From Unio delphinus (Eukaryota; Mollusca; Bivalvia; Unionida; Unionidae), in NCBI GenBank assembly GCA_029339505.1, contig JAQISU010000169.1, positions 5,696,001-5,760,000 on the forward strand: a stretch of 64,000 nt of DNA, read 5' to 3'. The notes beneath the pieces are model-generated. The model was not told where the DNA came from, ran no database searches, and saw nothing but the letters and a program-made list of their open reading frames with translations. Shown here in pieces: positions 10,084 to 22,517 of this stretch. Position 1 is the stretch's first letter. Each line of letters begins with the position of its first letter. Both the position numbers and the translations under genes were made by a program.

Positions 10084-10470
10084 CCGTATTTTTGTATATA
10101 TAACGTGCCTATGTGAATAACGCACACACGCAGATTTCCGTGCCCATGCATGTACCGCACGGTAACCAACACAGGCCTGCCGGAACACAGGACTGCCAGA
10201 GGTGCCTCATCTGATATGCGTTATGAAGCTGTGTATCGTATCTCGCTCACCATCCAGTGATTTAACGCTGCCGCCTTTATCCCTTTCTGCTTGTAATAAA
10301 TACCGGTATTACCAGGACAGTCGTAAATGCTACGTCGTAATATTTTTCACATAAACAGAGGCAAAATAGCAACTGCTATAAAACTATGTGTATTTCTGGT
10401 TTCCACTAATTTCCAGCTGGAATGCACACATGCCGGTATAGAAATGATTGTAAAAACAAAAATACACTAC
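10083..10470. mobile_element. Possible DNA-transposon fragment with a TACCGTATTTTT end
   Basis: The left end TACCGTATTTTTGTATATAT, then AACGTGCCTATG, resembles the end motif of the elements at 4944-6859 and 44400-44862. The following 350 bp is richer in G+C than its surroundings. A clear mirrored right end was not found; only TGTAAAAACAAAAATAC near 10450-10466 is suggestive. Treated as a one-ended fragment. Confidence 0.4.
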
Positions 10471-10617
10471 ATGTATTCCACTAACGTTTATTACTAACCG
10501 TCACTAAAAGAAGTTTTCTGACACTAAATCAACATGGGAGGTCAGATTGACACCTTTTTTTAATTTATTTATGATGAACTTGATACCACAAAAATGTTTT
10601 CAATTCAGAACCCAATG

Positions 10618-10962
10618 CTGATATGACGCAGTGAGGCAGATTATAGTGATGTCTAGCACTGGGGCATCATCTTGCAGACATGGAGCATTATGTCCCACCA
10701 AGTCACATTATCCTGACATCAGGCTGACCAGTCCTAACAATAACCTCTTAATGTTGAGTGCCAACCCATAGCTGGAAACACACGTATGAGCCAGCTGGGA
10801 CAGAGTATTATTAGCAGCTTGTATACGTGTCTCTGGGGTTACAAGGCTATTTTTATGGTCACATATATGTGTCAGCAGAAGGTAAAGAGTTAATGCTGAG
10901 CACCCATTTTTGTAAGTCACTGGTATGACTTGGTCGAAAATCGAACCCACGACCTCCCGAAT
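10618..10962 (-). mobile_element. SINE-B copy, degenerate
   Basis: Contains the SINE-B body (TATAGTGATGTCTAGCACTG, GTCACATTATCCTGACATCA, ACCAGTCCTAACAATAACCT) and the tRNA-like head region at its right end (ATCGAACCCACGACCTCCCG, box B in reverse). The middle is expanded by unrelated sequence at about 10765-10885. No target duplication was identified. Confidence 0.65.
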
Positions 10963-11091
10963 TTAGTGTTGCCTTCGCATCCGAAATTTTCTTAAACATT
11001 GCAGTGTTATATTTGTTAATGAGTATATTTGATATCTGATGAAACCCCGTGAACAAAACAAATTATATATAATCAAGAGGTTAGTTAAAAC

Positions 11092-11147
11092 TGAGGACTT
11101 TGTATAGTGCTTAATCTTTAGAAGCTCTAAGTGCTTTACAACATCTA
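11092..11147 (-). repeat. Dispersed GCGCTATACAAAGT-type repeat fragment
   Basis: The reverse complement reads TTGTAAAGCACTTAGAGCTT, then AAGCACTATACAAAGTCCTC, matching the plus-strand segment at 58370-58420. This motif is a common 3' end of LINE/SINE elements in aquatic animals (general knowledge). Confidence 0.55.
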
Positions 11148-14100
11148 TAATGATATGACTATATAAAAAAAACAATGAAAAAAAAACATGAAATTAGAAA
11201 ACATTATAAAATATGCTGAAAATATTTAAGGTAGAAAGCATTTTTAGGTCTTTCACTTTGTTCTTGCAGTTAAAAAAAGGCGAGTTTTAAGAGTACTCTT
11301 GAAAGGGATCACTGTCTTTATGTCTAATTTCAATGGGCCTCATTATGCAAAAGAATGCTGTCCATATGACTTGTTTTCATAGTGGGAATAATGAGTATAC
11401 GATTGTCAGAAGAGGTGCATAGGTATCTTTCTGGCGTTATAATGGGTTTTACTTTTATATGCTTTGATTGGGCAATATGTGATGTACTTTCAATAGAAAA
11501 TGTCATGATGACACGAAGAAGCATTAAAATAAGCATAAATGGGTCTACTCTGAGTGGGTGTGACATACTACCATAATTTTTGTTAGATTCTGGCTGAAAA
11601 CAGATTCTGCAATTACAGTTCTTTTACTCTGTTGACCCTAACCCTTGAACCTTTTAAAATATACTTAGAACTGGAATTTCTATTATGACATGCAAAAACA
11701 GTATTAATTCCAAATCTTGTTATTTAATAATTAATGATATGGTACAAAATAAGCCTATTTCCTTTCCTATCTGAAATGACCATTGCAAAATGTAATGATA
11801 TGAGGTAGGGGGAAGAAATATGCATAAACAACTGTGATCAGGATAAACTTTCTAATAACTGTAACTTCTCACCATTAATAATCTAAAGTTTACTAAAAAT
11901 AATAAAAATATATGAAACAAGGCAACCTGATGTATTATTAAAAGACTTTTTGTTTTCCTGTAGTTTTGGTCATGATCTCATATACATGTCATCTATTTGA
12001 GATTCAAGCTTTGTTGTGACAACTACCCAATACTATAACTCTTTCTTAGTTTTTACAATCGAACATAAAATTCTCTGATTTCCTTGCTTATGGTTTTATC
12101 ATATTTTAAGTCAAAACAAACTAAAGTGCATGAACAATAGCAAAATATTCCATATTTCTGCTTAGCCCTGTTCTGACAAATAATTTTCTGGAAAACTAAA
12201 CTCATTCTGAACTACTAAGGTACCTGAATTTGACTCTTCCTAGGCAAAGTGTGACGAAAATCTGTCTGGCTAAACTTAAAATATTTACTTTGTTCAGGAT
12301 GACCTCTGAACTTCCATAATGGTCTATTCAATAAGTAGTGTCAATATCTCTTATCTTTAAGTTTAGAGGTCATATATTCTCAATGTCATAAATTTTTAAC
12401 AACTGTCATTTAATCAGTTTTCTTTATAAACCATGAGTGAGAAATATTAACGACTTTAAAGCAACTGAAATATACCAAGTGTCTCTCGAATTGTCTACAT
12501 ATATTGTGTAGTGTTTGTATTTGTGTATTAAATGGCAAAAAGTCCAGGGTTCCTCAACACTGGCACTCTCCCTTCTTATCAAAGGGAACAGATATAAAAA
12601 CATCAATTTTTTACATCTACTTTTGCTTTCTACAAGTAGGCATTCACCCGGAGCAAGAACAGGTAGTTCAACATTAGACTCTTGTGGTAATTATCCTGAG
12701 GTCGATACCTACATCATCTGAATGGCTAAATAAAACGGACTCTACCAACATTTAATATTCCTGGATTCTGCTTTAAAAAACATGATCCCATGGCAAAATA
12801 TCAGGATTCACTTTTCATATAAAAAATTTGACCTTGTGCAAAAGGTGAAACTGTGTAGTAGAATGTCCGACTAGTCATAATGGAGTGTCTTTAATAGTAC
12901 TATTGGTATCACTGACACAATAGTCATTAGTCATATATAAATCGACATTTATTTATTCAACATAAAAGACAGTCCCATATGTGTTCAGTTTCATGGCTTT
13001 ATTGTAACTGTTATACAATCCAATATAAGCTGAAAAACTACAAGTTTATTCAGATTTTTGTATTCTCAGAACTTAATGCAAAACACCTGAGAATAAATAT
13101 TTTTTCTACTAAAAAACTGCAAAGTCATTGCATCAAAAGAGAAAGATATACTGAATATGTTAAAAGTTATATTCCTTTGTATGAAATGAATTATCTTGTA
13201 TGTACGATTTAAGTCGTCATGAAAATTTCTTTAAAAAACTGCAGTGAAAAGTCAACTGAATGCATGAAAATTGTGCATCTTGTAAAAGTCATGTATTTAT
13301 CCATTTAACCATACCTGTAATTAGAAAAATAAGCCCTTGTTTTTAAATGAAAGTGGGGAGGAACTTTTCTATTTTCTGTTTAGAACAGACCCTTGTCTTC
13401 AAGGAACAAATTCCCATTATCGCTGACTGGGTGGATCAGTATCATGGTGAAAACAACAAAATCATTAGATCAAAGCCCCTTAACCATCTCTTTATGGATA
13501 CCAGATGAGAGATCAAAAGGATTCGTTAATGAAGGTGTTAGAATCAATAGGGCTAGGTTGAATAATTCTCTGTAATTCAATTTTTTAAACTGCTATCTGC
13601 CTTGCAATCTTACCTAACCACGGATGCTGAATTTCCTAACAATGGAAGTTGGAGAGGTGGCAAGATATCACACACATGACTACTCTATTTTGATCCTTTG
13701 ATCATTGGCATAAATATTGATTCTTGTGCCAATCATAGGCAAGGTATCAAGGGTCTCTTAGTTTTAATCAAGGAAAGATGAATGCAATTTTTAGAGATGG
13801 TTTTGAGACGATTTAATGACGGTGGTGGAAGATATAAACTGAATTCCCTTTTTGCTGCAGATTTTCAGTGCATCCTGTTTATAATTGCTACTCTCTCTAG
13901 GTAAACAATAGCCATCCGATGTTATCTTAATCTTGTGGCCTAAACCTTCAAGCACCTAATGATGTGGTGGTCTAAAAAAAAATAATTTCTGACCTGAATT
14001 AAATCATTCAATATACCTACCTATTAAATGAAAAACAATGGACCACCAGTGCCTGTCACAGAAATGTGTGTACTAAATCTTTTCCCATATATGAAGAAAA

Positions 14101-14381
14101 CGTGTGTTTTGTAGCCATATACAGCATTACCTGGGAGAATTATATTTTACTCAAGTTCTATCTATTATCACAATACAGAATGGTCAAAAATGTTTAAGAT
14201 CTGGAATAAAGTAAAGTTTTATGATGGAAATCATTGTGTTTTTTGGTAGCACCATGAGAAACACATTAAAAAATCGACCTTATAATTGATTTCTAGTACA
14301 CAATTCTCACTTGTGATATCGGTCCATGTCCACAGTATTGAGTCTCCTTTTGTTTTAATATCCTTCTACACAACAGAATAT

Positions 14382-14383
<2 letters not shown>
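11148..14383. other. Long intronic stretch without recognised features
   Basis: About 3.2 kb of AT-rich sequence inside the 22.3-kb intron. Scanned on both strands for splice-bounded open frames, inverted repeats and the SINE, R1 and MITE motifs found elsewhere. None was convincing. Confidence 0.4.

Positions 14384-14384
<1 letters not shown>

Positions 14385-14448
<64 letters not shown>
14385..14448. repeat. (AT)n microsatellite
   Basis: An uninterrupted TA/AT dinucleotide run of about 64 bp. It creates spurious open frames of repeated Ile-Tyr on both strands. Confidence 0.98.
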
Positions 14449-14450
<2 letters not shown>

Positions 14451-15249
14451 ACTCAAAAGCTGAATTCCATGAAAACGTGATAATATTGATAAATTATTAT
14501 TTTCGTACTGAAAAATCAAAATACTTACAGAGGATTTCACTTTTTGAATGGTAGCAAATATCAATGAAATTACATTCAAAGTATGGTCTTTTGTTATGAT
14601 ACATGCTGTGATCCCGCAAAATTATATTGCTAAAATAAATCCATTTTCAACGCAAACTACACAATGTTATCCCCATGAATGTTTCAAACTTTTTAGTATC
14701 CTGATATTCATCCAATGAAATTCATGCATCATACTTTACAAGATAACAGTTCATCAATGAAAAAAGGATAAAGTCATCTAAACAGAATATAAACCAAAAT
14801 TATGGCCAAAGTTTCACTTTTTAGTACATATTTATTACCCTGATCAAAAAGTAAATTGGGTATTTGACTTGTTAAATAGATGATAAATTACACATCTTAG
14901 TGACAATGTTTGCTTATTGTCAGTAAACAATGGACATAAACACACCTATAGATCATAACAGACATGTGGTATACCTGAAACAATTTATTTAGGCCACTTA
15001 ATAATAATAATCTATATCAAAGTGACAAACAAGTTTACTAATCTTAAAGCAATAAATCACTGATGCAAGTGGGATGGAATGGGGGTGGGGTATTCTTGGT
15101 AGATTGAGTCACTTGTTCACTGGGGAAATCAGTTCATGGTTTGGACGGATTAAGTCTCAAATGGTTATGCGTGGTGACAACTCTATAAATTTATTGACAT
15201 CATTTTAAGAACAAAAACATCAACGTGCTCACTAAATAGATATGTTTGC

Positions 15250-15251
<2 letters not shown>

Positions 15252-15320
<69 letters not shown>
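15252..15320. repeat. (AT)n microsatellite
   Basis: An uninterrupted AT dinucleotide run of about 69 bp, with antisense Ile-Tyr artefact frames. Sequence around 14655-14690 and 15407-15443 shares AACTACACAATGTTAT and CCCATGAATGTTTCAAAC, so a small segment is duplicated near both runs. Confidence 0.97.
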
Positions 15321-15324
<4 letters not shown>

Positions 15325-15559
15325 GTCACAATGTCTAAATAGACAAACACCATGATGCAAGACAAACAATATTGTGTTAAAATTGACAATGAACATACCA
15401 ATCAACAAACTACACAATGTTATTCCCATGAATGTTTCAAACATTTTTCAAACTTATTCTGACAATAACTCCAAATGACTAAATCTACTACATCACTTAT
15501 CAGTTATCTATCTACAATGAATGAATCTACATCTTAACTTTTATACCTCAACTATATAC

Positions 15560-16052
15560 TGATATATATTTCCAATATTTATTTTTAAATGGAACCAGGA
15601 GCAATAGTCCCTCAAAGAAACTGATGCTCAACGGTGAAAAGAATTTTAATTGCAGAGTTTCAAAATCATCTATGATATTCCTTGGCGACAACTCGATTTT
15701 CAAATTAGGTGCCGTGGTGGACATGTTGGATGTCAGATTGGTACTATTTAATTTTGGACAAAGCACATGTCATTAGAACACTTCTGTTAGAAGATGGAGT
15801 AGTGACAACATAATTTCTACAACTGTTGTCATGGTAGTCATATTAGATATATGACTGGCGCCATTTTTATTTAAAACCAACAATGTGTCACAAGATGTAT
15901 ATTGGCAAAGCCCCATATTGATATAGCTATCCATTTGGAAGGTGTCTAGATGATAATATTTTAAAGACATATTGAGGATCAGTCATGAAGTCTTTCAGCG
16001 GAAACCCATGCTTATATTAAGACTAATACTGATAACAAGATTTTGATGCTGA
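15560..16052. repeat. R1 dispersed periodic repeat array
   Basis: R1 motifs AACTCGATTTTCAAATTAGG (about 15688), GGACATGTTGGATGTCAGAT, CATATTAGATATATGACTGG and CCATTTTTATTTAAAACCAA recur with a spacing near 135-140 bp. The array is interrupted by the SINE at 16064-16320 and continues to about 16420. Confidence 0.65.
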
Positions 16053-16063
16053 CCACTGTGGTA

Positions 16064-16320
16064 TTTTTAATATAAAAAAATTATATATGGTTTAATGCCA
16101 TTTTCAGCACAATATAGGCTATACATGGCAGCCAGTATTAATGGTGGAGGAAGAACCTGAAAAACCCCAGAAAGAACCACCAACACTCGAGAAGCTACTG
16201 GCAAGCTTTCTCACATACCCACATTGACTGAATCTTAGACTCGAACCCACGCAGACAGAGGTGAGATGGCAGTGATCCGTAACAGACAGCGCTTTAGACC
16301 ACTCGGCAACTTGGGGCCCC
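16064..16320 (-). mobile_element. SINE-A copy, full length, inside R1
   Basis: Flanked by a perfect 11-bp target duplication CCACTGTGGTA (16053-16063 and 16321-16331). The head at the right includes box-A-like CCGAGTGGTCTAAAGCGCTG and box-B-like GGGTTCGAGTCTA; the 3' end at the left is AATGGCATTAAACC. The target is R1 sequence, so this SINE inserted after R1 spread. Confidence 0.9.
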
Positions 16321-16420
16321 CCACTGTGGTAGTCATATAAGACATCAGAATGGTCGAATTTTTATTGAGGACTAAGCATACCTGCCATAACATGCCATGT
16401 GACATGATTTTGGAAACTCA

Positions 16421-16950
16421 ATCATCCATGTTCCTCCATCTCTAGGGTGTGTTTCAAAAAAACAATTTTCTGGATTCTTAGTTACAACGATTTTTCAACA
16501 ACAAAAACTACACTATCATATATGCATGTTTTCTGTAGTACAGGTATGTGAACAGTAAACAGTCCTGCTCACAACTCAGCTAAACCAATTCTTGGTGCAT
16601 GCATCTAATTTAAGGCAATTAAAAGTTAAGGTAGTCAGATAAACAACCAATTTCAGAGATTACTTAAGTGCCTAAAAATAGGTAAGGTAAAGTGTCCATG
16701 TCAAATTCTGCTGCAGGCAAGTCCATTTTGGCTGATCTGCATGGGCAGAATAAACAAAGTACATGCATAATCAATTTATCTGAAGTACATCAAAAATACA
16801 TGCTGAAGAACAGATATTACACATCACTGCTTTGAATGATAATGTGTGCAAGTGTGTGTATGTGTGTATGTGAGATGAAGCCAACTTTAATAAAGTTTGT
16901 GATCAGCTGCAACCTTTCTTTGAAGTTGTATCTTCAATGCATTGGCAAGG
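16421..16950. other. Intronic spacer without recognised features
   Basis: AT-rich, apart from a short TGTG-rich run near 16845-16871. No exon or repeat family was recognised. Confidence 0.4.
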
Positions 16951-16954
16951 CAGT

Positions 16955-17935
16955 CAACCAAGAAGTCATAAAAAGCATGAAAAAAGCAAAAGAGAACTGG
17001 ATAGAAGAATGGTCCAAAGGCAGTGAGGTAACTTGAAAAGGAACAACAGCAAGAAAGAACACCAACTGGTCTAAGATCTAACAAGCACAAAACTGACTTA
17101 CCTCCTAACCAGACAAAGCTGGAAACTGCCTTACAGAACAAAAAGACATTTTGAAAAGAATGGGTAGAACTTTAAGCCACCGAGCCACAATTGATTCAGA
17201 GGTATTGAACGTCACCCCAGCAACAAACTACCCACCTAACATGAAGAAGTAGAATTTGCAGTGAGATTGCTGAAAATGAAGAAGTCAGCAGGAGTAAACA
17301 ATATCACAGCAGAACTGGTTCAAGCTGGGTTAGAAGCAATGATTGGCACCCTTACAAACGTCTGCAACAAAATCTGGCAAACAGAAGTATGACCATCGCC
17401 ATAGACCCAATCGATGATCATCACTCTCCCCAAGAAATGCAACTTGCAACAGTGTCAAAACCACCAAAAAATCAGTCTTCCATGAGACTGTACAACATCA
17501 ATGCCAACCTCAGCACAGTATCGAGCACCTCTAGGACAAGGCCACCAATGCAGTATATTTCAATGGCAGCATAGGCACTTGTTCAGAGCAGTCGGGAGTC
17601 AAACAAGGCAGTCTTCTCTCTCCCACAATATTCAACATCTTTCTGGAGAGAATCATGGCTTACACACTTGAAAAGCATGAAGGGATAGTCAGCACTGGAG
17701 GCAGAACAGTCACCAATTTACGTTTTGCTGATGACATTGATGGACTTACAGGAGATGAGAAAGAACTAGCTAGCTTAGTAAAGAGCCTCAACAAAACATC
17801 TGCAGCCTACAACATTGGAATCAGTGCAGAGAAAACCCAAATGATGACCAACAACACAAAGGGCATCAGCACTGACATCAGGGTCCAAGGAACAAACCTT
17901 GAAACTGTCCAGCATGTTAAATTTAAGTTCTGAGA
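16955..17935 (+). pseudogene. Degenerate non-LTR (LINE) reverse transcriptase fragment
   Basis: Plus-strand blocks in changing frames follow the order of a LINE RT. First KSMKKAKENWIEE near 16969-17010; then KSAGVNNITAELVQAG at 17282-17329 with LTNVCNKIWQTE after it; then a deletion removing the first catalytic region; then YNINANL near 17490 and NAVYFNGSIG near 17550; VKQGSLLSPTIFNIF near 17600; and GGRTVTNLRFADDIDGL, where the catalytic FADD lies at 17724-17735. The last open piece starts at 17655 and ends at 17933. Several shifts and stops make it non-functional. The endonuclease domain was not seen, consistent with 5' truncation. Confidence 0.85.
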
Positions 17936-18783
17936 TACCTTTGTAGTTTCACTTTTAAATGCTTTGGCCAAAGTGCCCTCAATCAGCAATAGAGCTCAGT
18001 GAAGCACGTTACCAGTTCTTTCTGTGGTGGAGATCTGAAAGAACCATAGTTGGATTTATTCAACATCAGATTTGGGCAAACATTGTTCACAATGACTCTG
18101 AGCTGAGGTCACATGATGTGCTTGAAGTCAAGTCTATACAGGATTTCAAGTTAGCAGGATGGACCAGGATTTCTTCAGACATTACATAAGTGGCTGATCT
18201 GGGCTATGTTGTTTTGCAGAAGTGTCCTGGCTGAACATTAAGTAGGTAAAAAAAACTGACCATCTGAGTGTGAAACTGACAAATCAAAGACCACTCAAGG
18301 ATTTCATCTAAAGTGGCTACTGAACTTGCATTTTTCACCATTCTTCTAAGACTACCAAGTCCATAAAAACTGTACTAACAAGACAGGACTAATAATTAAA
18401 ATGTACTAATTATTCAGCACATACAACTATATGAACGATACATCATTTCTGTCTCATGAGATGAGAGTGGCAAAAGCTGAGTGGGTTTTTAAACAGTTCA
18501 GATAGATGGATCATCAATCTGGTGCTAAGTGGATTCCTGTACAGCTCTATATGGCAGTGGTATTTTTATCCTATGTCCTTATTGAGAAACAGTTCATGAT
18601 TCATAAGGCTGGTACCATGAACAAATATCAACCTAGGTTCTGATAGGCATGTGGTTGCAGGTAACAAGGATTATGGAGTTCTTCAGGTGGAAAATTACCC
18701 ATTCTGTAAACAATGTTCAGGAAAAAATCTGAAAACTGAATTCAAGCATCTAATGCTCACTAAACCATATAACACTCCAAATC
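17936..18783. other. Intronic spacer after the LINE remnant
   Basis: No recognisable repeat or coding signal. The open stretch at 17959-18189 has no domain I recognise and no splice-site support. Confidence 0.35.
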
Positions 18784-18784
18784 C

Positions 18785-18812
18785 TATATATATATATATA
18801 TATATATATATA
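18785..18812. repeat. (TA)n microsatellite in a short duplication
   Basis: A 28-bp TA run flanked on both sides by the same AACACTCCAAATCCT sequence. Confidence 0.95.
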
Positions 18813-19027
18813 ACACTCCAAATCCTAATCTCATTCTAACAAATCAATGTAACTTTTCTCTACTATATCAACTAATGAAATTGGGAGGAGGGTTAATCTA
18901 GTTATACAATACTGATCATCAGAGATCTATGCCTGCAATGCCATAAAATAAATTACTGACATGAGAGGTTACAATTACATGTAAAAATGTAAATTACATG
19001 TAAAAAATGCATTAAAAAAAAGCTTTA

Positions 19028-19121
19028 CACACACACACACACACACATTGACAGGCAAGAGAAGCTTCCATTGTTTACCATAGTGAATTTCCATGCTTTT
19101 TATGTTACCCCCCCCCCCCCT
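19028..19121. repeat. (CA)n and poly-C simple repeats
   Basis: A (CA)n run at about 19028-19047 and a run of C at about 19109-19120. Confidence 0.9.
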
Positions 19122-19289
19122 CCATTACAGATGCATGTACAAAGTTTGGTCACAGTAACATTTGACTAGACTTGTGATTGCAAAACACACAGGTAAAACA
19201 TTGCAAGTCAAAAAGATCTAGTTGAAATTTTAAAATATTTAACACACATACACTAATGCCTACCTTTTTTCTTCACTGACCTCAAATGG

Positions 19290-19440
19290 CTTTTGTTCAA
19301 TTGTGCAAATAATGTTGTTCTGCATATCTGGGTTGATGTTATTTTCTTCTACTGATTAATACTAACAAACTGCATAGATCCAGAACTGTCAGTGATTTTT
19401 GTGATGGCAGATCTGGGTCTATGATGTTTGCTGTTTTTTT
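19290..19440. mobile_element. Degenerate MITE-M related copy
   Basis: Contains the MITE-M core GATGGCAGATCTGGGTCTAT and TACTAACAAACTGCATAGAT. Ends are too diverged to define. Confidence 0.4.
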
Positions 19441-19779
19441 TAGTAATTGGGGTTAGAGGAAATTTTGTATTTATGTTACCTATGAGATTATCATTTTTAC
19501 CTGACAGGTGTAATCTCCCAGTGTTGTTATATCTATCACTGTGGGAACATCAACAGTTTCTGATACTGATACCTTGGAGTTCACAATCACTACTCAGGGA
19601 CTTGAGAGGTTCAAAGTATAACTAAAAACCGCAATATGCTGAGAAAGCCACAAATTTACCTGCCCATGAAACATTTATCATCTACAATAACTGCCAGGTG
19701 TCATTAATCTGCACTTTGACAAAAAAACTTAAAGCACATGACAGGTTGAATGGAACACAATCTAAAGACAGGTTTCCTA

Positions 19780-20290
19780 TAACAACAAGATTTTCAAGAT
19801 GGCTACTATGGAGGCCATATTGAACATCAGGTGGATACCATTATCATTTAGGATGAAGTAGACATTATAAAAAGTCTTTTTGTAAACCTCCGTGTTTATA
19901 TAACTGAATTAAGGAAGAGATTGTCATAATGACTCCTCAGGCAGCCATATTAGATATTTGAACAGAATAATTTTCATTTAGGACCAACCTGACATCACAA
20001 GAAGTCCCATGTTAATATGATTTCCTGTTTAATTTTAATGTCAGAAATCCCCATGTTGATATGAACATCTATCTTGGTGTAGCAATGGCATGATTTTCAA
20101 GATGGCCTCTGCTGCAGTGGTGGCCATACTGGATATCAGATAAGCACCATTTCTTTCTCAGGACCAACTAGTCCTTGGGATGAATGTTGTCTGTAAAATT
20201 TTAAGGTGATCTTCCAAGTAGTTTACGAGTAGTAGTAATAACAATTTTGTGCTAATGGATGTCATATACTTGATGATAGACAACAGGCCA
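19780..20290. repeat. R1 dispersed periodic repeat array
   Basis: R1 starts AACAAGATTTTCAAGATGGC at about 19782 with CATATTGAACATCAGGTGG, GTTTATATAACTGAA and ATGATTTTCAAGATGGCCTC at about 20088. It ends with the R1 terminal-type segment GATCTTCCAAGTAGTTTACG and ACAACAGGCCATCCCATAAG. Confidence 0.7.
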
Positions 20291-20637
20291 TCCCATAAGC
20301 CTGTCTGGTTCAAGAGTTAAAAACAACAACAAGACAACAACAACAATAAATCAACACACACCTCTCTTAAAACAGCAGTAAAATAATGTGCACTATTTTG
20401 ATTCAAGATGAAAGACCAATTACAATTAAAAAGAAATATTCCTACTCCATTTAACATTTCCACGACTGTTTTTCTATGGTTAGACAAATTATTCTTTTTA
20501 ACAAGAGTTGCTCTCTCAAAATAGACCATCTCCTACATGAAGGTGTTTAATGAAGCCAGAAAATCAATAACTCAAGTCCACTGAAAACCAGTCTTATCAA
20601 TATCAGTCTCCGATTTAGTTTATTGGGGTAAGTCAAA

Positions 20638-20785
20638 TGATACTGGGATAATTCAGACAAATTATACTGGGGTAGTAATTCAGATAAATTATACTGGGGT
20701 AGTAATTCAGACAAATTATACTGGGGTAGTAATTCAGACAAATTATACTGGGGTAGTAATTCAGACAAATTATACTGGGGTAATT
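20638..20785. repeat. 27-bp minisatellite, about 5.4 copies
   Basis: The unit GGGGTAGTAATTCAGACAAA (27 bp with its TTATACT end) is repeated with few substitutions. As 27 is a multiple of three, it gives artefact open frames on the minus strand with a 9-residue repeat (YNLSELLPQ). Confidence 0.95.
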
Positions 20786-21769
20786 AATTCTACTAAATTT
20801 GAGCTTTGCTGAAACCCTTTCTTTGTACTTCATCACTAATCAATAAAAAGGGGATATTGAGGTAATTACTTTTACAAGGAGTGCAAACTGAACTAATATA
20901 GTACTGGGGGAACCAGCTAGAGCAAGATATCACGAATATTATGACTCCATAACCAAAGTGCTACTTTATTACCAATTTATATAACAATCATGATCAAGAC
21001 AGTCCCATTTATTGCTGCATAAGAACATTATGGTCTGTAAGCAACAGATTTTCCAAAACCTAACTGAACTACTTTTATGTTTCTCGGCTTGGTTGGTCTT
21101 ATAAGTAGTGTCATGTATAAGTTACATTTATGACAACATTAGCAGCCATGATGTGTCAGTGTTATATCCAAATTCATATTATAATATGGTTTCCCAATAT
21201 GCATGTTAATAATGAAGGCTGAAGTACATAATAAGCAAAACGAAAGCAATTTAATCAAAACAAGTTTAAACTCCGCTATCTTCACATTAGGCTAACATCT
21301 GATGTCTATTTATATGCATACTTCTGATCATGTGCATGCCCTCTCTTGTATTTGTCATTAACCTATTATTCTGACAGGATTCAGTTTTTAAGAGGTATCT
21401 TTCTTGAATATATGTCAATTTAAGTACAGCATTTCTATACACTGTTTTGTACTGCTACAAATATTCACACTAAAAAAATTGACAATGGAACCAGACTAAC
21501 CGCCTGGATATGTACACAAGCTCCTTATGCAGGATCGGTAGTGAAAGAAACCGCAGTATCTTACAAACTTATTCTTTTAAAATAAATGTTTCTAATCAAA
21601 AAGTTCATGTACCAGCTGTCCCTCTGAAGGAAGTCCATACACCTGTGCCAAACCACCAAGTACAGTGTGCTGTAAACAGAACCTATGTTACATAAATGAT
21701 TCTACATGGACTGCAGTAAAGACTCCAAAAAATGCAAATTTAAGATGAAAGGTTAATGAAAATTTTCTG
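20786..21769. other. Intronic spacer without recognised features
   Basis: AT-rich sequence between the 27-bp minisatellite and the next R1 array. No supported exon, repeat or inverted repeat. Confidence 0.35.
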
Positions 21770-22480
21770 TCAAGAAAATCAAGATTTTCAAGATGGCCAC
21801 TGAGGTAGCCATACTGGACAGACAGCATTTTATTTAGGATCTGCAGACATCATAGTCTTTATGTGAAAACCACATGTTGATATGACCATCTGTTTACAAG
21901 CTGTAGCAATAACAAGATTTTCAACCTAGCAAGTGTGGTAAACATTTTAAATATCAGATCAGTCCAATATTTTGGATGAATTAGACATCATATGAATTCT
22001 TCTCATGACAACAAGAATAGCAACAGCAGTTCTCAAAATGGCTGCTGCAGCAGTGATAATGGATGCGAGATTGGCACCTTTTTATTCAGAGCCAACTTGA
22101 TTTTAAAAAAGTCCTTAAATGAAAATTCCATGTTAATATGATCATTCATTCATAGAGTAGCAATAACAAGAACTTCAAGATGGTGACCATGGTTGCTATA
22201 TTGGACATCAGACTGGCACCATTTTTATTAACTGCATGTCATTTAAGAAGTCTTTAAGAGAAAATCCCAATATTGATACAATCATCCATTGAAGTGAATA
22301 GCAATAACAAGACTGTCAAGATGGACACTGGTAGCTATATTAGATGTCCGAGAAGCACCATTTTCATTTAGGGACCAAGGAATGAATGTGTGTGAAAAGT
22401 TTCATGGCAATCTTCCAAGTAGTTTGGAAAAGTAGCAAAAACAAACCCCGTGGTAACAGATGGATGGAAAACATATGTAT
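21770..22480. repeat. R1 dispersed periodic repeat array (clearest example)
   Basis: Five units can be read. The block (A/C)AAGATTTTCAAGATGG or its variants lies near 21781, 21914, 22032, 22169 and 22309, a spacing of about 118-140 bp. Between them recur CATACTGGACA or TATATTGGACATCAGA, GCACCATTTTTATT, a GACATCATA-like block, AAAACCACATGTTGATATGA and CCATCCATTGA. The last unit ends with TTTCATGGCAATCTTCCAAG and GTAACAGATGGATGGAAAAC, then CATCCAATAAGCTCTTCCTG. No protein frame is maintained. Confidence 0.75.
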
Positions 22481-22517
22481 GGCAAATCATCCAATAAGCT
22501 CTTCCTGTGTGTGTGTG

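Noticed and set aside
14286..15444. Four open frames with Ile-Tyr runs
   Set aside because: Artefacts of (AT)n microsatellites.
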